64,000 nt of DNA. Origin: an uncultured Prevotellaceae bacterium (GTDB lineage: Bacteria; Bacteroidota; Bacteroidia; Bacteroidales; Bacteroidaceae). A program made the translations under genes and the position numbers. Of the stretch, positions 6,932 through 18,769 are shown piece by piece. Position 1 is the stretch's first letter. Every line of letters starts with the position of its first letter. Under the pieces are notes generated by a model that worked only from the letters and a program-made list of their open reading frames with translations, did no database searches and had not been told where the DNA came from. Location: contig ONLL01000001.1 in assembly GCA_900318685.1 (NCBI GenBank), positions 1 to 64,000 on the forward strand. Direction: 5' to 3'.

Positions 6932-9091
6932 ATGAAAAATTACCAAACAAACGAGATCAAGAACATCGCTCTGCTCGGCAGTGCGGGTAGCGGCAAGACT
7001 ACTCTTGCCGAGTCAATGCTTTTCGAAGCTGGAGTCATCAAACGTCGTGGCACCGTAGAGGGCAAGAACACCGTCAGCGACTATTTCCCCGTTGAGCAGG
7101 AATACGGCTACAGCGTATTCTCAACTGTCCTCCATGCTGAGGCTAACGGCAAGAAGATCAACTTCATCGACTGCCCGGGTTCAGACGACTTCGTGGGGGG
7201 TGCCATCACCGCTCTGAACGTCACTGATACCGCCGTGCTGGTAGTCAACGGCCTCTATGGTCCCGAGGTGGGAACGATGAACGCCTTCCGCAACACGGAG
7301 AAGCTGGGCAAGCCCGTCATCTTCGTCGTGAACCAGCTCGACCGCGACAACTGCGACTTCGACCGTGTGCTGCACCAGATGCAGGAGATCTATGGCTCGA
7401 AGTGCGTGCCCGTGCAGTACCCCATAGCCACAGGTGCAGGCTTCGACAGCGTCATCGATGTGCTGCTGATGAAGAAACTCACTTGGAAGGCCGAAGGCGG
7501 CGCTGCCACCGTAGAGGATATTCCCGCCGACCAGGCAGATAAGGCACAGGAGTTGCACGATGCCCTCGTCGAGGCTGCTGCCGGCAACGATGATGCCCTG
7601 ATGGAGAAATACTTCGAGACGATGGAGCTCAGCACGGACGAGATACGCGAAGGTGTGCGCAAGGGCCTTGCCACTCGCAGCATCTTCCCCATCTTCTGCG
7701 TTTGCGCAACCAAGAACATGGGTGTGAGCCGCATGATGGAGTTCCTGGGCAACGTGGTACCTTTCGTCAGCGACATGCCTAAGGTGAAGAATGCTGCTGG
7801 TGCAGAAATCGCCCCCGACTCCAACGGTCCCACTTCGCTGTTCTTCTTCAAGACTGGCGTGGAGCCCCATATCGGTGAGGTGAGCTACTTCAAGGTGATG
7901 AGCGGAACCGTGAAGAGCGGCGACGACCTCACCAATGCCGACCGCGGATCGAAGGAGCGCATCGGCACGCTGTATGCCTGCGCCGGCACCAACCGTGTAG
8001 CCGTCGATCAGCTCAATGCCGGTGACATCGGCTGCACCGTCAAGCTCAAGGACGTGAAGACGGGCAACACCCTGAATGGCAAGGACAGCGACTGGAAGTT
8101 CGACTTCATCCAGTATCCTAACTCCAAGTACTCACGTGCCATCAAGGCCGTCAACGAGAGTGAGACCGAGAAGATGATGGCTGCCCTGAACAAGATGCGT
8201 CAGGAAGATCCCACATGGGTCGTCGAGCAGTCGAAGGAGTTGCGCCAGATCATCGTCCACGGACAGGGTGAGTTCCACCTGCGTACCTTGAAGTGGCGCA
8301 TGGAGAACAACGAGAAGATCCAGATTGAGTATCAGGAGCCCAAGATCCCATACCGTGAGACCATCTCGAAGATGGCACGTGCCGACTACCGCCACAAGAA
8401 GCAGTCGGGTGGTTCGGGTCAGTTTGGTGAGGTACATCTCATTATCGAGCCCTACACCGAGGGCATGGAGGATCCCGTGAGCTTCATGATCGGCAACCAG
8501 GAGTTCAAGATGAACATCAAGGGCAAGGAAGAGATCGACCTGGAATGGGGCGGCAAGCTCGTATTCATCAACAGCGTCGTCGGTGGTGCCATCGACCTGC
8601 GCTTTATGCCCGCCATCCTGAAGGGAATCATGCAGCGCATGGAACAAGGTCCTCTGACCGGAAGCTATGCCCGCGACGTGCGCGTCATCGTCTATGACGG
8701 TAAGATGCACCCCGTGGACTCCAACGAGCTTTCGTTCATGCTCGCTGCCCGTAATGCTTTCTCACTGGCATTCCGCGATGCTGGACCAAAGGTATTGGAG
8801 CCTATCTACGACCTCGAGGTACTCGTGCCCGCCGACTACATGGGCGACGTGATGAGCGACCTGCAGGGACGCCGTGCCATCATCATGGGTATGGACTCTG
8901 AGGCCGGCTACCAGAAGCTGTCGGCAAAGATTCCTCTGAAGGAGCTCTCCAGCTACAGCATCGCCCTGAGCTCTCTCACGGGCGGACGCGCTTCTTTCTC
9001 CACCAAGTTTGCCAGCTACGAGCTTGTGCCGAACGATATCCAGCAGGCTCTCATCAAGCAGCATGAGGAGGAGATGAAGGACGAGGACTAA
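6932..9091 (+). CDS. fusA2: Elongation factor G paralogue (EF-G2 type)
   Basis: The 719-residue protein has the full EF-G domain order: GTP-binding domain, beta-barrel domain II, domains III, IV and V (REDPTWVVE, IVHGQGEFHLRTL, RKKQSGGSGQFG-like KKQSGGSGQFG, and a domain V with DLQGRRAIIMGMD). Its G domain departs from true EF-G. The P loop is GSAGSGKTT; switch I has GYSVFS where EF-G has GITITS; DCPGSDDF replaces DTPGHVDF so the catalytic His is Ser; and NQLD replaces NKMD. A Bacteroides EF-G2 of this kind has been reported to support translocation without GTPase activity and to be needed for gut colonisation under nutrient limitation. Equivalence here is inference. The gene is monocistronic with a terminator at 9115-9146. 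Confidence 0.88.
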   Translation: MKNYQTNEIKNIALLGSAGSGKTTLAESMLFEAGVIKRRGTVEGKNTVSDYFPVEQEYGYSVFSTVLHAEANGKKINFIDCPGSDDFVGGAITALNVTDTAVLVVNGLYGPEVGTMNAFRNTEKLGKPVIFVVNQLDRDNCDFDRVLHQMQEIYGSKCVPVQYPIATGAGFDSVIDVLLMKKLTWKAEGGAATVEDIPADQADKAQELHDALVEAAAGNDDALMEKYFETMELSTDEIREGVRKGLATRSIFPIFCVCATKNMGVSRMMEFLGNVVPFVSDMPKVKNAAGAEIAPDSNGPTSLFFFKTGVEPHIGEVSYFKVMSGTVKSGDDLTNADRGSKERIGTLYACAGTNRVAVDQLNAGDIGCTVKLKDVKTGNTLNGKDSDWKFDFIQYPNSKYSRAIKAVNESETEKMMAALNKMRQEDPTWVVEQSKELRQIIVHGQGEFHLRTLKWRMENNEKIQIEYQEPKIPYRETISKMARADYRHKKQSGGSGQFGEVHLIIEPYTEGMEDPVSFMIGNQEFKMNIKGKEEIDLEWGGKLVFINSVVGGAIDLRFMPAILKGIMQRMEQGPLTGSYARDVRVIVYDGKMHPVDSNELSFMLAARNAFSLAFRDAGPKVLEPIYDLEVLVPADYMGDVMSDLQGRRAIIMGMDSEAGYQKLSAKIPLKELSSYSIALSSLTGGRASFSTKFASYELVPNDIQQALIKQHEEEMKDED

Positions 9092-9114
9092 ACCCCTCCT
9101 TATCATATCCCATC

Positions 9115-9146
9115 AAGTGGCCCCCAGCAATGGAGGCCACTTTTGT
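9115..9146 (+). terminator. Terminator of the EF-G paralogue
   Basis: AAGTGGCC (9115-9122) pairs with GGCCACTT (9135-9142), followed by TTGTTT. Confidence 0.75.
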
Positions 9147-9157
9147 TTGATGCGTAC

Positions 9158-9188
9158 AAAAAAATGGCCCCCGACAACGGAGGCCACA
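9158..9188 (-). terminator. Terminator of the aldo/keto reductase gene
   Basis: On the minus strand a 9-bp stem (9178-9186 with 9165-9173, one mismatch) precedes seven U residues (A run 9158-9164). The stem sequence is a near duplicate of the adjacent plus-strand terminator. Confidence 0.75.
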
Positions 9189-9211
9189 TTCGTTCACGAT
9201 ATCATAAGGAG

Positions 9212-10558
9212 CTAACGCTTGACCAATGTCTCGACGATACGGGCCAGCTGATTGGGGATACGTATCTGCTGCGGACACTTCGACAGGCACTCCTCGCAGT
9301 CCTGACACTTCCTGGCCCATGTAGCCTCGTCGGTCAAGGCCTTCTTATAGCCATCGATAAAGCGCTGCTTACGCTCGGCATAGTCGGCTGCCCCAACGGC
9401 AGGAAGCGGCAGGATGTGCTCGTTGACGGCTTCGTTGTAGTAGGCGAAGTTGGCCGGAATATTAACGCCATAAGGACAAGGCATGCAATACTGGCAGGTG
9501 GTGCAGGGAATTGTGGGGAAGCCCGACATCTGGTCAGCAATAGATGCCAAGAGTGCATTCTCCTGATCGGTACAGGGATCGAGGGGTGAGAAGGTCTTGA
9601 CGTTCTCCTCCAGATGGTCCATGCGGTTCATACCGCTCAGCACGGTGAGGATATTGGTGTAGGAGCCCACCCAACGGAATGCCCAGCGTGCCGTACTGTC
9701 GTCGGGATGAACGGCCTTAAGCTGATCGGACAACTCAGGCGCCATGCGTCCGAAGGCACCACCTCGCAATGGCTCCATCACCACACACTGCACTCCAAGC
9801 TTATCACATTTATTATATAGGTACTCTGCATCAGCATCACTACGCCGTCCGCCTCGCATGGATGCATGGCGCCAGTCGAGGAAGTTCATTTGTATCTGGC
9901 AGAAGTCCCAGTGATACTCCTCCTGATGGTCGAGCAGCCAGTCGAAGTCGCGTACGTCACCATGATAGGAGAATCCCAGATGCTTGATACGACCTGCCTC
10001 ACGCTCCTTCATCAGGAAATCGAGGATGCCGTTATCGAGGAAACGACCCTTGAGCGAATCCATGCCTCCACCAATGCCATGCAGCAGGTAGTAGTCGATA
10101 TGGTCGACCTTCAGGCGCTCCATTGAATTCTCGTACATCCGCTTGGAGTCTTCGAACGCCCATGAGCGGCGATTCTGATTCGACATCTTCGTGGCTACGA
10201 AGTATTTATCACGCGGATGACGAGAGAGGGCGTTACCCATAAGCACCTCCGACTGTCCGCCCATGTACATAGGTGCGGTATCGTAGTAGTTCACCCCATG
10301 CTCAATGGCGTAGTCCACCAGACGGTTCACCTCATCCTGATTGTTGGGCAGGCGCATCATACCAAAGCCCAGCAGCGAGATCTGCTCGCCAGAGCCATGC
10401 TGCACACGATAGGTCATACGATTCTGCACCACCTTTTTCTTGTCATCGGCAAAAGCCTTGAACGGTTCCATAGCCATCAGCGCCATAGCCGAGCCGGCAC
10501 CGATGCCCATACGCCGCAGGAACTCACGGCGACTCATGTCTTTCTTTTTCTCCATCAT
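9212..10558 (-). CDS. Tat-exported aldo/keto reductase with ferredoxin-type domain
   Basis: The 448-residue protein opens with a twin-arginine signal (SRREFLRRMG, then a hydrophobic run to residue 38). An aldo/keto reductase barrel follows at about 45-330 (GFGMMRLP, YDTAPMY, DYYLLHG, LGFSYHG). A C-terminal four-iron cluster region carries CTTCQYCMPCPYGVNIP and CQDCEECLSKCPQQIRIP. This pattern, two clustered CxxCxxC...CP motifs after an AKR barrel, is common in Bacteroidota and anaerobes; substrates are mostly unknown. The Tat signal implies folding with its iron-sulfur clusters in the cytoplasm before export. ATG at 10558 or 10555 are equally possible. It is monocistronic, with a promoter box at 10586-10593 divergent from ligA. 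Confidence 0.88.
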   Translation of the reverse strand: MMEKKKDMSRREFLRRMGIGAGSAMALMAMEPFKAFADDKKKVVQNRMTYRVQHGSGEQISLLGFGMMRLPNNQDEVNRLVDYAIEHGVNYYDTAPMYMGGQSEVLMGNALSRHPRDKYFVATKMSNQNRRSWAFEDSKRMYENSMERLKVDHIDYYLLHGIGGGMDSLKGRFLDNGILDFLMKEREAGRIKHLGFSYHGDVRDFDWLLDHQEEYHWDFCQIQMNFLDWRHASMRGGRRSDADAEYLYNKCDKLGVQCVVMEPLRGGAFGRMAPELSDQLKAVHPDDSTARWAFRWVGSYTNILTVLSGMNRMDHLEENVKTFSPLDPCTDQENALLASIADQMSGFPTIPCTTCQYCMPCPYGVNIPANFAYYNEAVNEHILPLPAVGAADYAERKQRFIDGYKKALTDEATWARKCQDCEECLSKCPQQIRIPNQLARIVETLVKR

Positions 10559-10585
10559 TTAGTTCTTGTTTTAAATTACTGGCAG

Positions 10586-10593
10586 CAAAGGTA
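10586..10593 (-). promoter_or_regulatory. -7 box TACCTTTG for the aldo/keto reductase
   Basis: Minus strand GTACCTTTGCTG, 28 bp upstream of the ATG. Confidence 0.7.
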
Positions 10594-10637
10594 CGAAAAA
10601 AAAACGAATTAAGCAGAATGATTTGGAAATTATTTTG

Positions 10638-10645
10638 TACCTTTG
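10638..10645 (+). promoter_or_regulatory. -7 box TACCTTTG for ligA
   Basis: TTTTGTACCTTTGCA lies 22 bp before the ligA ATG and is divergent from the aldo/keto reductase promoter. Confidence 0.75.
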
Positions 10646-10663
10646 CATCATAAATCATGTTAA

Positions 10664-12727
<2,064 letters not shown>

Positions 12728-13948
12728 CTATCTCATCGCAGTCAGCTCACAGAGTTTCACGACGACCTCCATGGCCTTCTGCATGGACTGCACAGGTACG
12801 AACTCGAAAGGTCCGTGGAAATTGAGGCCTCCTGCGAAGATATTTGGACAGGGCAGGCCCTTGAACGAAAGCTGGGCTCCGTCCGTGCCACCACGGATGG
12901 GTTTCACTTTTGGTTCTACGCCTGCTGCCTCCATAGCCTTCAGCACCAAGTCGACGACATGCATGTTGTCGGGCTCAATCTTTTCCCGCATGTTGTAATA
13001 CTGATCGTTGATGACAGCACTCACGGTACCTTCGCCATACTTCTCGTTCATCTTGTCGGCACAATGCTGGACAAAAAGCTTGCGCTCTTCAAACTTCTGG
13101 CGGTCGTGATCACGGATGATATATGACAGGCGTCCCTGCTCCGTATTCGTCTGCATACCTATAAGATGATAGAAGCCCTCATAGCCCTCGGTCGTCTCGG
13201 GGCGCTCGCTGACAGGCAGCATCTCGGCAAACTCGGCAGCCAGGGCATTGGCATTCAGCATCTTGCCCTTGGCATAGCCCGGATGCACGCTGACACCCTT
13301 GATGTTGATTTTAGCAGAGGCTGCGTTGAAGTTCTCGAACTCCAGTTCGCCCACATCGCCGCCATCCATCGTGTAGCCCCACTCGCATCCAAACTTCTCC
13401 ACGTCGAAGTAATGGGCACCCATGCCTATCTCCTCGTCGGGATTGAAACCCACGCGAATCTTTCCATGCTTGATCTCGGGATGTTCACGCAGATAAACCA
13501 TAGCCTGCACTATCTCGGCGATGCCAGCCTTGTCGTCGGCCCCAAGGAGCGTATGTCCGTCTGTGACGATGAGATCTTCGCCCACATGTCCCAGCAACTC
13601 AGGAAACTTAGAGGGTGAAAGCACGATGCCCTCGCTGAGAATGATGTCCTGCCCGTCATAGTCAGTCACGATGCGGGGTTTGATGTCTGCCCCTGAGCAG
13701 TCGGGCGACGTGTCATAGTGCGAGATGAACCCGATGACGGGCACATCAGCCTCAATGTTCGACGGCAACGTGGCATAGATATAACCCTTGTCGTCCATCT
13801 CCACCTCTTGCAGCCCCTCACGCTCCAATTCTTCCTTCAGATAACGTGCAAAGACAAGCTGCTTTAAAGTACTTGGCACGCTCTGGCTCTCCTCTGCCGA
13901 CTGTGTGTCGAAAGTGGTGTAATTCAAAAACCTTTCAGTAATATTCAT
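12728..13948 (-). CDS. pepT: Peptidase T (tripeptide aminopeptidase)
   Basis: The 406-residue cytoplasmic metallopeptidase (M20B) removes the N-terminal residue from tripeptides. Zinc and catalytic motifs are present: [10 protein letters not shown] (metal ligand His and catalytic Asp), [38 protein letters not shown], and a late [22 protein letters not shown]. The start at 13948 ([17 protein letters not shown]) matches the family N-terminus; an extension to 13984 crosses the promoter. It ends in TAG, showing that TAG is a normal stop here. The promoter box TAACTTTG is at 13982-13989, divergent from carB. Confidence 0.95.
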   Translation of the reverse strand: MNITERFLNYTTFDTQSAEESQSVPSTLKQLVFARYLKEELEREGLQEVEMDDKGYIYATLPSNIEADVPVIGFISHYDTSPDCSGADIKPRIVTDYDGQDIILSEGIVLSPSKFPELLGHVGEDLIVTDGHTLLGADDKAGIAEIVQAMVYLREHPEIKHGKIRVGFNPDEEIGMGAHYFDVEKFGCEWGYTMDGGDVGELEFENFNAASAKINIKGVSVHPGYAKGKMLNANALAAEFAEMLPVSERPETTEGYEGFYHLIGMQTNTEQGRLSYIIRDHDRQKFEERKLFVQHCADKMNEKYGEGTVSAVINDQYYNMREKIEPDNMHVVDLVLKAMEAAGVEPKVKPIRGGTDGAQLSFKGLPCPNIFAGGLNFHGPFEFVPVQSMQKAMEVVVKLCELTAMR

Positions 13949-13981
13949 ACAATTTTTATTTAATAAATAACTTTCACGGGG

Positions 13982-13989
13982 CAAAGTTA
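13982..13989 (-). promoter_or_regulatory. -7 box TAACTTTG for pepT
   Basis: Minus strand TGTAACTTTGCCCC, 34 bp upstream of the pepT ATG. Confidence 0.65.
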
Positions 13990-14033
13990 CAAAAAAATGA
14001 TGAATAGTGGATGGGTTATTGTGAAATATTTTG

Positions 14034-14041
14034 TACCTTTG
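14034..14041 (+). promoter_or_regulatory. -7 box TACCTTTG for carB
   Basis: TTTTGTACCTTTGCAGG lies 31 bp before the carB ATG at 14072. Confidence 0.75.
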
Positions 14042-14071
14042 CAGGCGGTTTACAAAAAATTATTCTTCAAT

Positions 14072-17000
14072 ATGGCAAAACAGAAACTAAAGAAGGTGCT
14101 CGTGCTGGGCTCGGGCGCGTTGAAAATCGGTCAGGCCGGCGAGTTCGACTATTCAGGATCACAAGCTTTGAAAGCATTACGCGAGGAAGGTATTAAGAGT
14201 GTACTCGTCAACCCCAACATTGCAACGATACAGACATCTGAAGGCATTGCCGATACCGTGTACTTCCAGCCTGTCACCCCACATTTTGTAACCGAAATCA
14301 TCAAGAAGGAGCGTCCTGACGGTATCCTGCTGGCCTTCGGCGGCCAGACGGCGCTGAACTGCGGCACGGAGCTCTATCAGAAGGGCATCCTTCAGGAATA
14401 TAACGTGCAGGTGCTGGGCACCAGCGTGGAAGCTATCATGAATACAGAAGACCGCGACCTCTTCGTCAAGAAGCTGGCCGAGGTGAATCTGAAGGTTCCC
14501 GTGAGCCACGCCGTTGAGAACATGGACGATGCCCTGAAAGCTGCACATGAGATTGGCTTCCCCATCATGATCCGCTCGGCTTATGCCCTCGGAGGACTTG
14601 GATCGGGCATCTGTCCTGACGAGAAAGCCTTCATCGAACTGGCAGAGAGTGCCTTCACCTTCGCTCCCCAAATCTTGGTGGAAGAGAGCCTTAAGGGATG
14701 GAAAGAGATTGAGTTTGAGTGCATACGCGATGCCAACGACCATTGCTTTACCGTAGCATCGATGGAGAACTTCGACCCGCTTGGCATCCATACTGGTGAG
14801 TCGATCGTTGTGGCTCCTACTTGCTCGCTGAAGCCTGAACAGGTGAAGATGCTCCAGGATCTCACTATCCGTTGCGTACGCCATCTGGGTATCGTGGGTG
14901 AGTGCAACATCCAGTTTGCCTTCAACGCTATCACCAACGACTATCGCATCATTGAAATAAACGCTCGCTTGAGCAGAAGTAGCGCATTAGCCTCGAAAGC
15001 AACAGGTTATCCTCTTGCATTCGTAGCCGCTAAGATTGCGCTGGGCTATACACTCGACCAGATTGGAGAGATGGGCACCACCTCTTCGGCATACGTTGCC
15101 CCCACCCTCGACTACATGATCTGCAAGATTCCTCGCTGGGACTTGACCAAGTTCGCTGGCGTGAGCCGTCTCATCGGTTCGAGCATGAAGTCCGTGGGCG
15201 AGATCATGTCCATCGGACGGTCGTTCGAGGAGATGATACAGAAGGGACTGCGCATGATAGGACAAGGCATGCACGGTTTTGTGGGCAACGACCACACACG
15301 CTTCGAGGATCTCGACAGCGAGTTGCAGAACCCTACCGACCTGCGTATCTTCGCCATTGCCCAAGCCCTTGAAGAAGGCTATACCATCGAGCGCATCGAA
15401 GAGCTGACCAAGATTGACGTTTGGTTCCTCGAGCGTCTGAAGCATATTGTAGACCTGAAGCACCAGCTACAGCAATACGACCATCTGGAGGACCTGCCCG
15501 ACGAGTTCCTGCTGGAGGTGAAGCGTTGCGGATTCTCCGACTTCCAGATTGCCCGTTTCGTGCTGAAGCCGACAGCTACCAACATGGAGAAGGAGAACCT
15601 GGCCGTGCGCCAGTATCGCAAGGAGCGTGGCGTCCTGCCCTCAGTCAAGCGCATACCTACCGTAGCCTCCGAGCACCCCGAGCTGACCAACTACCTGTAT
15701 TTCACTTATACGCACGTACCAGCCTTCAGTCAGGCAGGCAACGAACAGTATGTGCCTAAGCACGACATCAACTATTACAAGAACGAGAAGTCCGTTGTCG
15801 TCTTAGGATCAGGAGCTTACCGCATAGGATCGAGCGTAGAGTTCGACTGGTGTTCGGTCAATGCCATCAACACGGCTCGCAAGCTGGGCTATAAGTCCAT
15901 CATGATCAACTACAATCCGGAGACCGTCTCTACCGACTACGATATGTGCGACCGTCTCTACTTCGACGAGCTGTCGCTGGAGCGTGTGCTCGACGTCATC
16001 GACCTGGAGTCACCTCGTGGTGTCATCGTCAGCGTGGGTGGACAGATTCCCAACAACCTCGCCATGAAGCTTCACCGCCAGGGAGTACCTGTCCTGGGCA
16101 CCAGTCCAGTAAATATCGACCGTGCTGAGAACCGCGACAAATTCTCTGCCATGCTCGACAAGCTGGGTATTGACCAGCCCGCTTGGCGTGCCTTGACATC
16201 GTTCGACGATATCAAGGAGTTTGTGTCGGAAGTGGGCTATCCAGTACTCGTGCGTCCGTCGTATGTGCTCTCAGGTGCAGCCATGAACGTGTGCTATGAC
16301 GATGAGGAGCTGCATCGCTTCCTCAACATGGCCACGGAAGTGTCGAAGGAGTTCCCAGTCGTTGTCTCGCAGTTCATGCAGGAGACAAAGGAGATTGAGT
16401 TCGATGCCGTTGCCGACAAGGGTGACATCGTAGAGTATGCCATCTCCGAGCATGTGGAGTATGCCGGCGTGCATTCTGGCGACGCAACGATGGTGTTCCC
16501 TGCCCAGCACATCTATTATAGCACCATCCGCCAGATCAAGCATATCAGTCGTGCCATAGCCAACGAGCTGAACATCAGCGGCCCGTTCAACATCCAGTTC
16601 CTGGCAAAGAACCGCGAGGTGAAGGTCATCGAATGCAACCTGCGTGCCTCACGTTCCTTCCCCTTCGTGTCGAAGATTCTCAAGCGGAACTTCATCGAGA
16701 CGGCAACCCGCATCATGCTCGACGCCCCTTACGAGCGCCCGGACAAGAGCGAGTTCGACATCGACCGCATAGGTGTGAAGGCATCGCAGTTCTCGTTCGC
16801 ACGCCTGCAGAATGCCGACCCCGTCCTGGGTGTGGATATGAGCTCTACCGGCGAGGTGGGCTGCCTGGGCGACGACCTCTACGAGGCTCTGCTGAACGCC
16901 ATGATTGCCACGGGCTACCGTCTTCCCAAGCACTCCGTGCTCATCTCGTCGGGTGCTGCCAAGGGAAAGGTGAGCCTGCTCGAACCAGCCAAGCAACTGG

Positions 17001-17335
17001 TGAAGAAAGGCTACGAGGTGTATGCCACGGGCGGAACGGCTCAGTTCTTCAACGATAATGGCGTGAAGGCAACAGCCGTCAGCTGGCCTGATGAGCAGGG
17101 CGACCGCAACGTCATGGAGATGATTGCCGACCACAAGTTCGACCTCATCGTCAACGTTCCGAAGAATCACTCGAAGCGTGAGCTGACCAATGGCTATCGC
17201 ATCCGTCGTGGAGCCATCGACCACAACATACCGCTCATCACCAATGTCCGTCTGGCGAAAGCCTTCATCGAGGCCTTCACGGCAATGACAGAAGATCAGA
17301 TCAAGATCAAGAGCTGGCAGGAGTACAACAACTAA
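14072..17335 (+). CDS. carB: Carbamoyl-phosphate synthase large subunit
   Basis: The 1087-residue protein makes carbamoyl phosphate from bicarbonate, ATP and ammonia for arginine and pyrimidine synthesis, normally receiving ammonia from CarA. Two homologous ATP-grasp halves are visible. The first (about 1-400) has VLGSGALKIGQAGEFDYSG, RSAYALGGLGSG and EINARLSRSSALASKATGYPLA. The second (about 590-960) has VVLGSGAYRIGSSVEFDW, RPSYVLSGAAMNV and ECNLRASRSFPFVSK. A C-terminal MGS-like allosteric domain (about 970-1087, YATGGTAQFF, TNGYRIRRGAID) follows. The ATG at 14072 is set by family length and by the promoter. No carA lies in the window, so the large subunit gene is transcribed alone here, and a bidirectional terminator follows. 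Confidence 0.96.
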   Translation: MAKQKLKKVLVLGSGALKIGQAGEFDYSGSQALKALREEGIKSVLVNPNIATIQTSEGIADTVYFQPVTPHFVTEIIKKERPDGILLAFGGQTALNCGTELYQKGILQEYNVQVLGTSVEAIMNTEDRDLFVKKLAEVNLKVPVSHAVENMDDALKAAHEIGFPIMIRSAYALGGLGSGICPDEKAFIELAESAFTFAPQILVEESLKGWKEIEFECIRDANDHCFTVASMENFDPLGIHTGESIVVAPTCSLKPEQVKMLQDLTIRCVRHLGIVGECNIQFAFNAITNDYRIIEINARLSRSSALASKATGYPLAFVAAKIALGYTLDQIGEMGTTSSAYVAPTLDYMICKIPRWDLTKFAGVSRLIGSSMKSVGEIMSIGRSFEEMIQKGLRMIGQGMHGFVGNDHTRFEDLDSELQNPTDLRIFAIAQALEEGYTIERIEELTKIDVWFLERLKHIVDLKHQLQQYDHLEDLPDEFLLEVKRCGFSDFQIARFVLKPTATNMEKENLAVRQYRKERGVLPSVKRIPTVASEHPELTNYLYFTYTHVPAFSQAGNEQYVPKHDINYYKNEKSVVVLGSGAYRIGSSVEFDWCSVNAINTARKLGYKSIMINYNPETVSTDYDMCDRLYFDELSLERVLDVIDLESPRGVIVSVGGQIPNNLAMKLHRQGVPVLGTSPVNIDRAENRDKFSAMLDKLGIDQPAWRALTSFDDIKEFVSEVGYPVLVRPSYVLSGAAMNVCYDDEELHRFLNMATEVSKEFPVVVSQFMQETKEIEFDAVADKGDIVEYAISEHVEYAGVHSGDATMVFPAQHIYYSTIRQIKHISRAIANELNISGPFNIQFLAKNREVKVIECNLRASRSFPFVSKILKRNFIETATRIMLDAPYERPDKSEFDIDRIGVKASQFSFARLQNADPVLGVDMSSTGEVGCLGDDLYEALLNAMIATGYRLPKHSVLISSGAAKGKVSLLEPAKQLVKKGYEVYATGGTAQFFNDNGVKATAVSWPDEQGDRNVMEMIADHKFDLIVNVPKNHSKRELTNGYRIRRGAIDHNIPLITNVRLAKAFIEAFTAMTEDQIKIKSWQEYNN

Positions 17336-17350
17336 TCCTCCTATACGAAA

Positions 17351-17390
17351 TAAAAAGCCCTATGACTCTCAGGCCATAGGGCTATTTTTA
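17351..17390. terminator. Bidirectional terminator between carB and panD
   Basis: AGCCCTATG (17356-17364) pairs with CATAGGGCT (17375-17383). A runs precede it and TATTTTTAT follows, so it can end transcripts from both convergent genes. Confidence 0.8.
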
Positions 17391-17732
17391 TACCACTTTG
17401 TTGTCACGTGGAAAGACAACATTGGGCTTGAAGGTCTTCGCCTCCTCAAAATCCATCAGGGCATACGAGATGATGATTATGGTATCGCCCACCTGCACCC
17501 GACGAGCCGCCGCACCATTCAGACAGATGCAACCGCTGCCACGCTCGCCTTTGATAATATAAGTCTCAAAACGCTCGCCATTGTTGTTGTCCAGCACCTG
17601 TACTTTCTCCCCGGCTATCATATTGGCGGCATCCATCAGATCCTCGTCGATGGTAATGCTGCCCATATAGTTCAGGTTAGCCTCAGTCACCTGCACACAA
17701 TGGAGCTTCGATTTCAACACCTCTATCATCAT
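17388..17732 (-). CDS. panD: Aspartate 1-decarboxylase precursor
   Basis: The 114-residue proenzyme self-cleaves at the Gly-Ser of MGSITID (about residues 23-29) to create the pyruvoyl cofactor, then decarboxylates aspartate to beta-alanine for pantothenate. Other family landmarks are [53 protein letters not shown] and IIISYA. The start is MMIEVLKSK at 17732 (or the second ATG at 17729). A longer frame to 17762 overlaps panC and is rejected. panC ends 4 bp upstream, so panC and panD form one operon supplying both the beta-alanine and the ligation step. Confidence 0.96.
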   Translation of the reverse strand: MMIEVLKSKLHCVQVTEANLNYMGSITIDEDLMDAANMIAGEKVQVLDNNNGERFETYIIKGERGSGCICLNGAAARRVQVGDTIIIISYALMDFEEAKTFKPNVVFPRDNKVV

Positions 17733-17736
17733 GGCC

Positions 17737-18588
17737 TTATTCCTTGTATTTAATGTGATCAATGAGACGAATGGGAGTACGCCCGCAATACACGGTAATG
17801 CATCCCACTACATAGGGAGAGTCCTCCCACTCAGCAATATCCTGCAGGGTATTGCCGTCGACGATCGAGAAATACTCCACCCTCAGTCCCTCGACGGAAT
17901 CGATGTCGCTCACCACCTTGTCATGAGTCTGTTTGAGCGTATGACTCTTGGCATATTCCACACTCTCCTTCAGGGCTTTGAAGATAGCCGGAGCAATAGC
18001 ACGCTCGTCAGGAGCGAGCAACGTGTTGCGACTGGAACGGGCCAGGCCGTCGGCTTCGCGGACGATGGGGCACTCCACAATCTGCACGGGCAGGCGCAGA
18101 TGTCTGACCATAGCCTTCACCACGGCAATCTGCTGCCAGTCTTTCTCGCCGAAATAGGCACGATCGGGACGCACAATATAAAACAGCCTGCTCACTACCT
18201 GGCACACGCCATTGAAGTGGCCGGGCCGATGGGCACCCTCCATCACCGTCGACACGGGTGGATACTCAAACTGACGTGTATCGGGCACGGGATACATATC
18301 CTCCACCTCAGGAGCAAACACATAGTCAGCCTTGCACTCATCCAGCAGGCGGCAGTCGGCATCCAGGTCACGAGGATAATTCTTCAGGTCGTTCTTGTCA
18401 TTAAACTGAGTAGGATTGACAAAGACCGACACCACCGTCACGTCGTTGTCCTTTACTGAGCGACGCACCAGCGAGGCATGACCCTCGTGCAACGCTCCCA
18501 TCGTAGGCACCAGACCTACGCTCTTACCCGCTTTGCGCTCGTCAAAAAGTGCATTCTGCAGGTCAACAATCTTGCTAAATACTTTCAT
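17737..18588 (-). CDS. panC: Pantothenate synthetase (pantoate--beta-alanine ligase)
   Basis: The 283-residue enzyme joins pantoate and beta-alanine with ATP. The N-terminal adenylation motif [10 protein letters not shown] is at about 28-37. It is followed by [39 protein letters not shown] and the second nucleotide motif [11 protein letters not shown]. The start [11 protein letters not shown] at 18588 fits the family; the frame continues upstream to 18681 through the AT-rich promoter region without homologous sequence. A weak TTATTTTG box (18617-18624) is the best promoter candidate. It is divergent from the starch-synthase-like gene and cotranscribed with panD. Confidence 0.95.
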   Translation of the reverse strand: MKVFSKIVDLQNALFDERKAGKSVGLVPTMGALHEGHASLVRRSVKDNDVTVVSVFVNPTQFNDKNDLKNYPRDLDADCRLLDECKADYVFAPEVEDMYPVPDTRQFEYPPVSTVMEGAHRPGHFNGVCQVVSRLFYIVRPDRAYFGEKDWQQIAVVKAMVRHLRLPVQIVECPIVREADGLARSSRNTLLAPDERAIAPAIFKALKESVEYAKSHTLKQTHDKVVSDIDSVEGLRVEYFSIVDGNTLQDIAEWEDSPYVVGCITVYCGRTPIRLIDHIKYKE

Positions 18589-18729
18589 TCTTTTCAATGC
18601 AGATGTTTTCGGGGTACAAAATAACAACATTTTTCCCAATTGAGGAAAAAAAAGACTGAAAATAAACCTATAAAATGTCACTTTTTCCTAAAATTGCGCA
18701 TTTTATTCGGTTTAATGGAGTTTTTTTCG

Positions 18730-18737
18730 TACCTTTG
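18730..18737 (+). promoter_or_regulatory. -7 box TACCTTTG for the starch-synthase-like gene
   Basis: TTTCGTACCTTTGCAA lies 33 bp before the ATG at 18770. It sits only 12 bp before an alternative in-frame ATG at 18749, which favours the later start. Confidence 0.7.
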
Positions 18738-18769
18738 CAAAGCAAATAATGAAAACCAACCGTAGTGTG

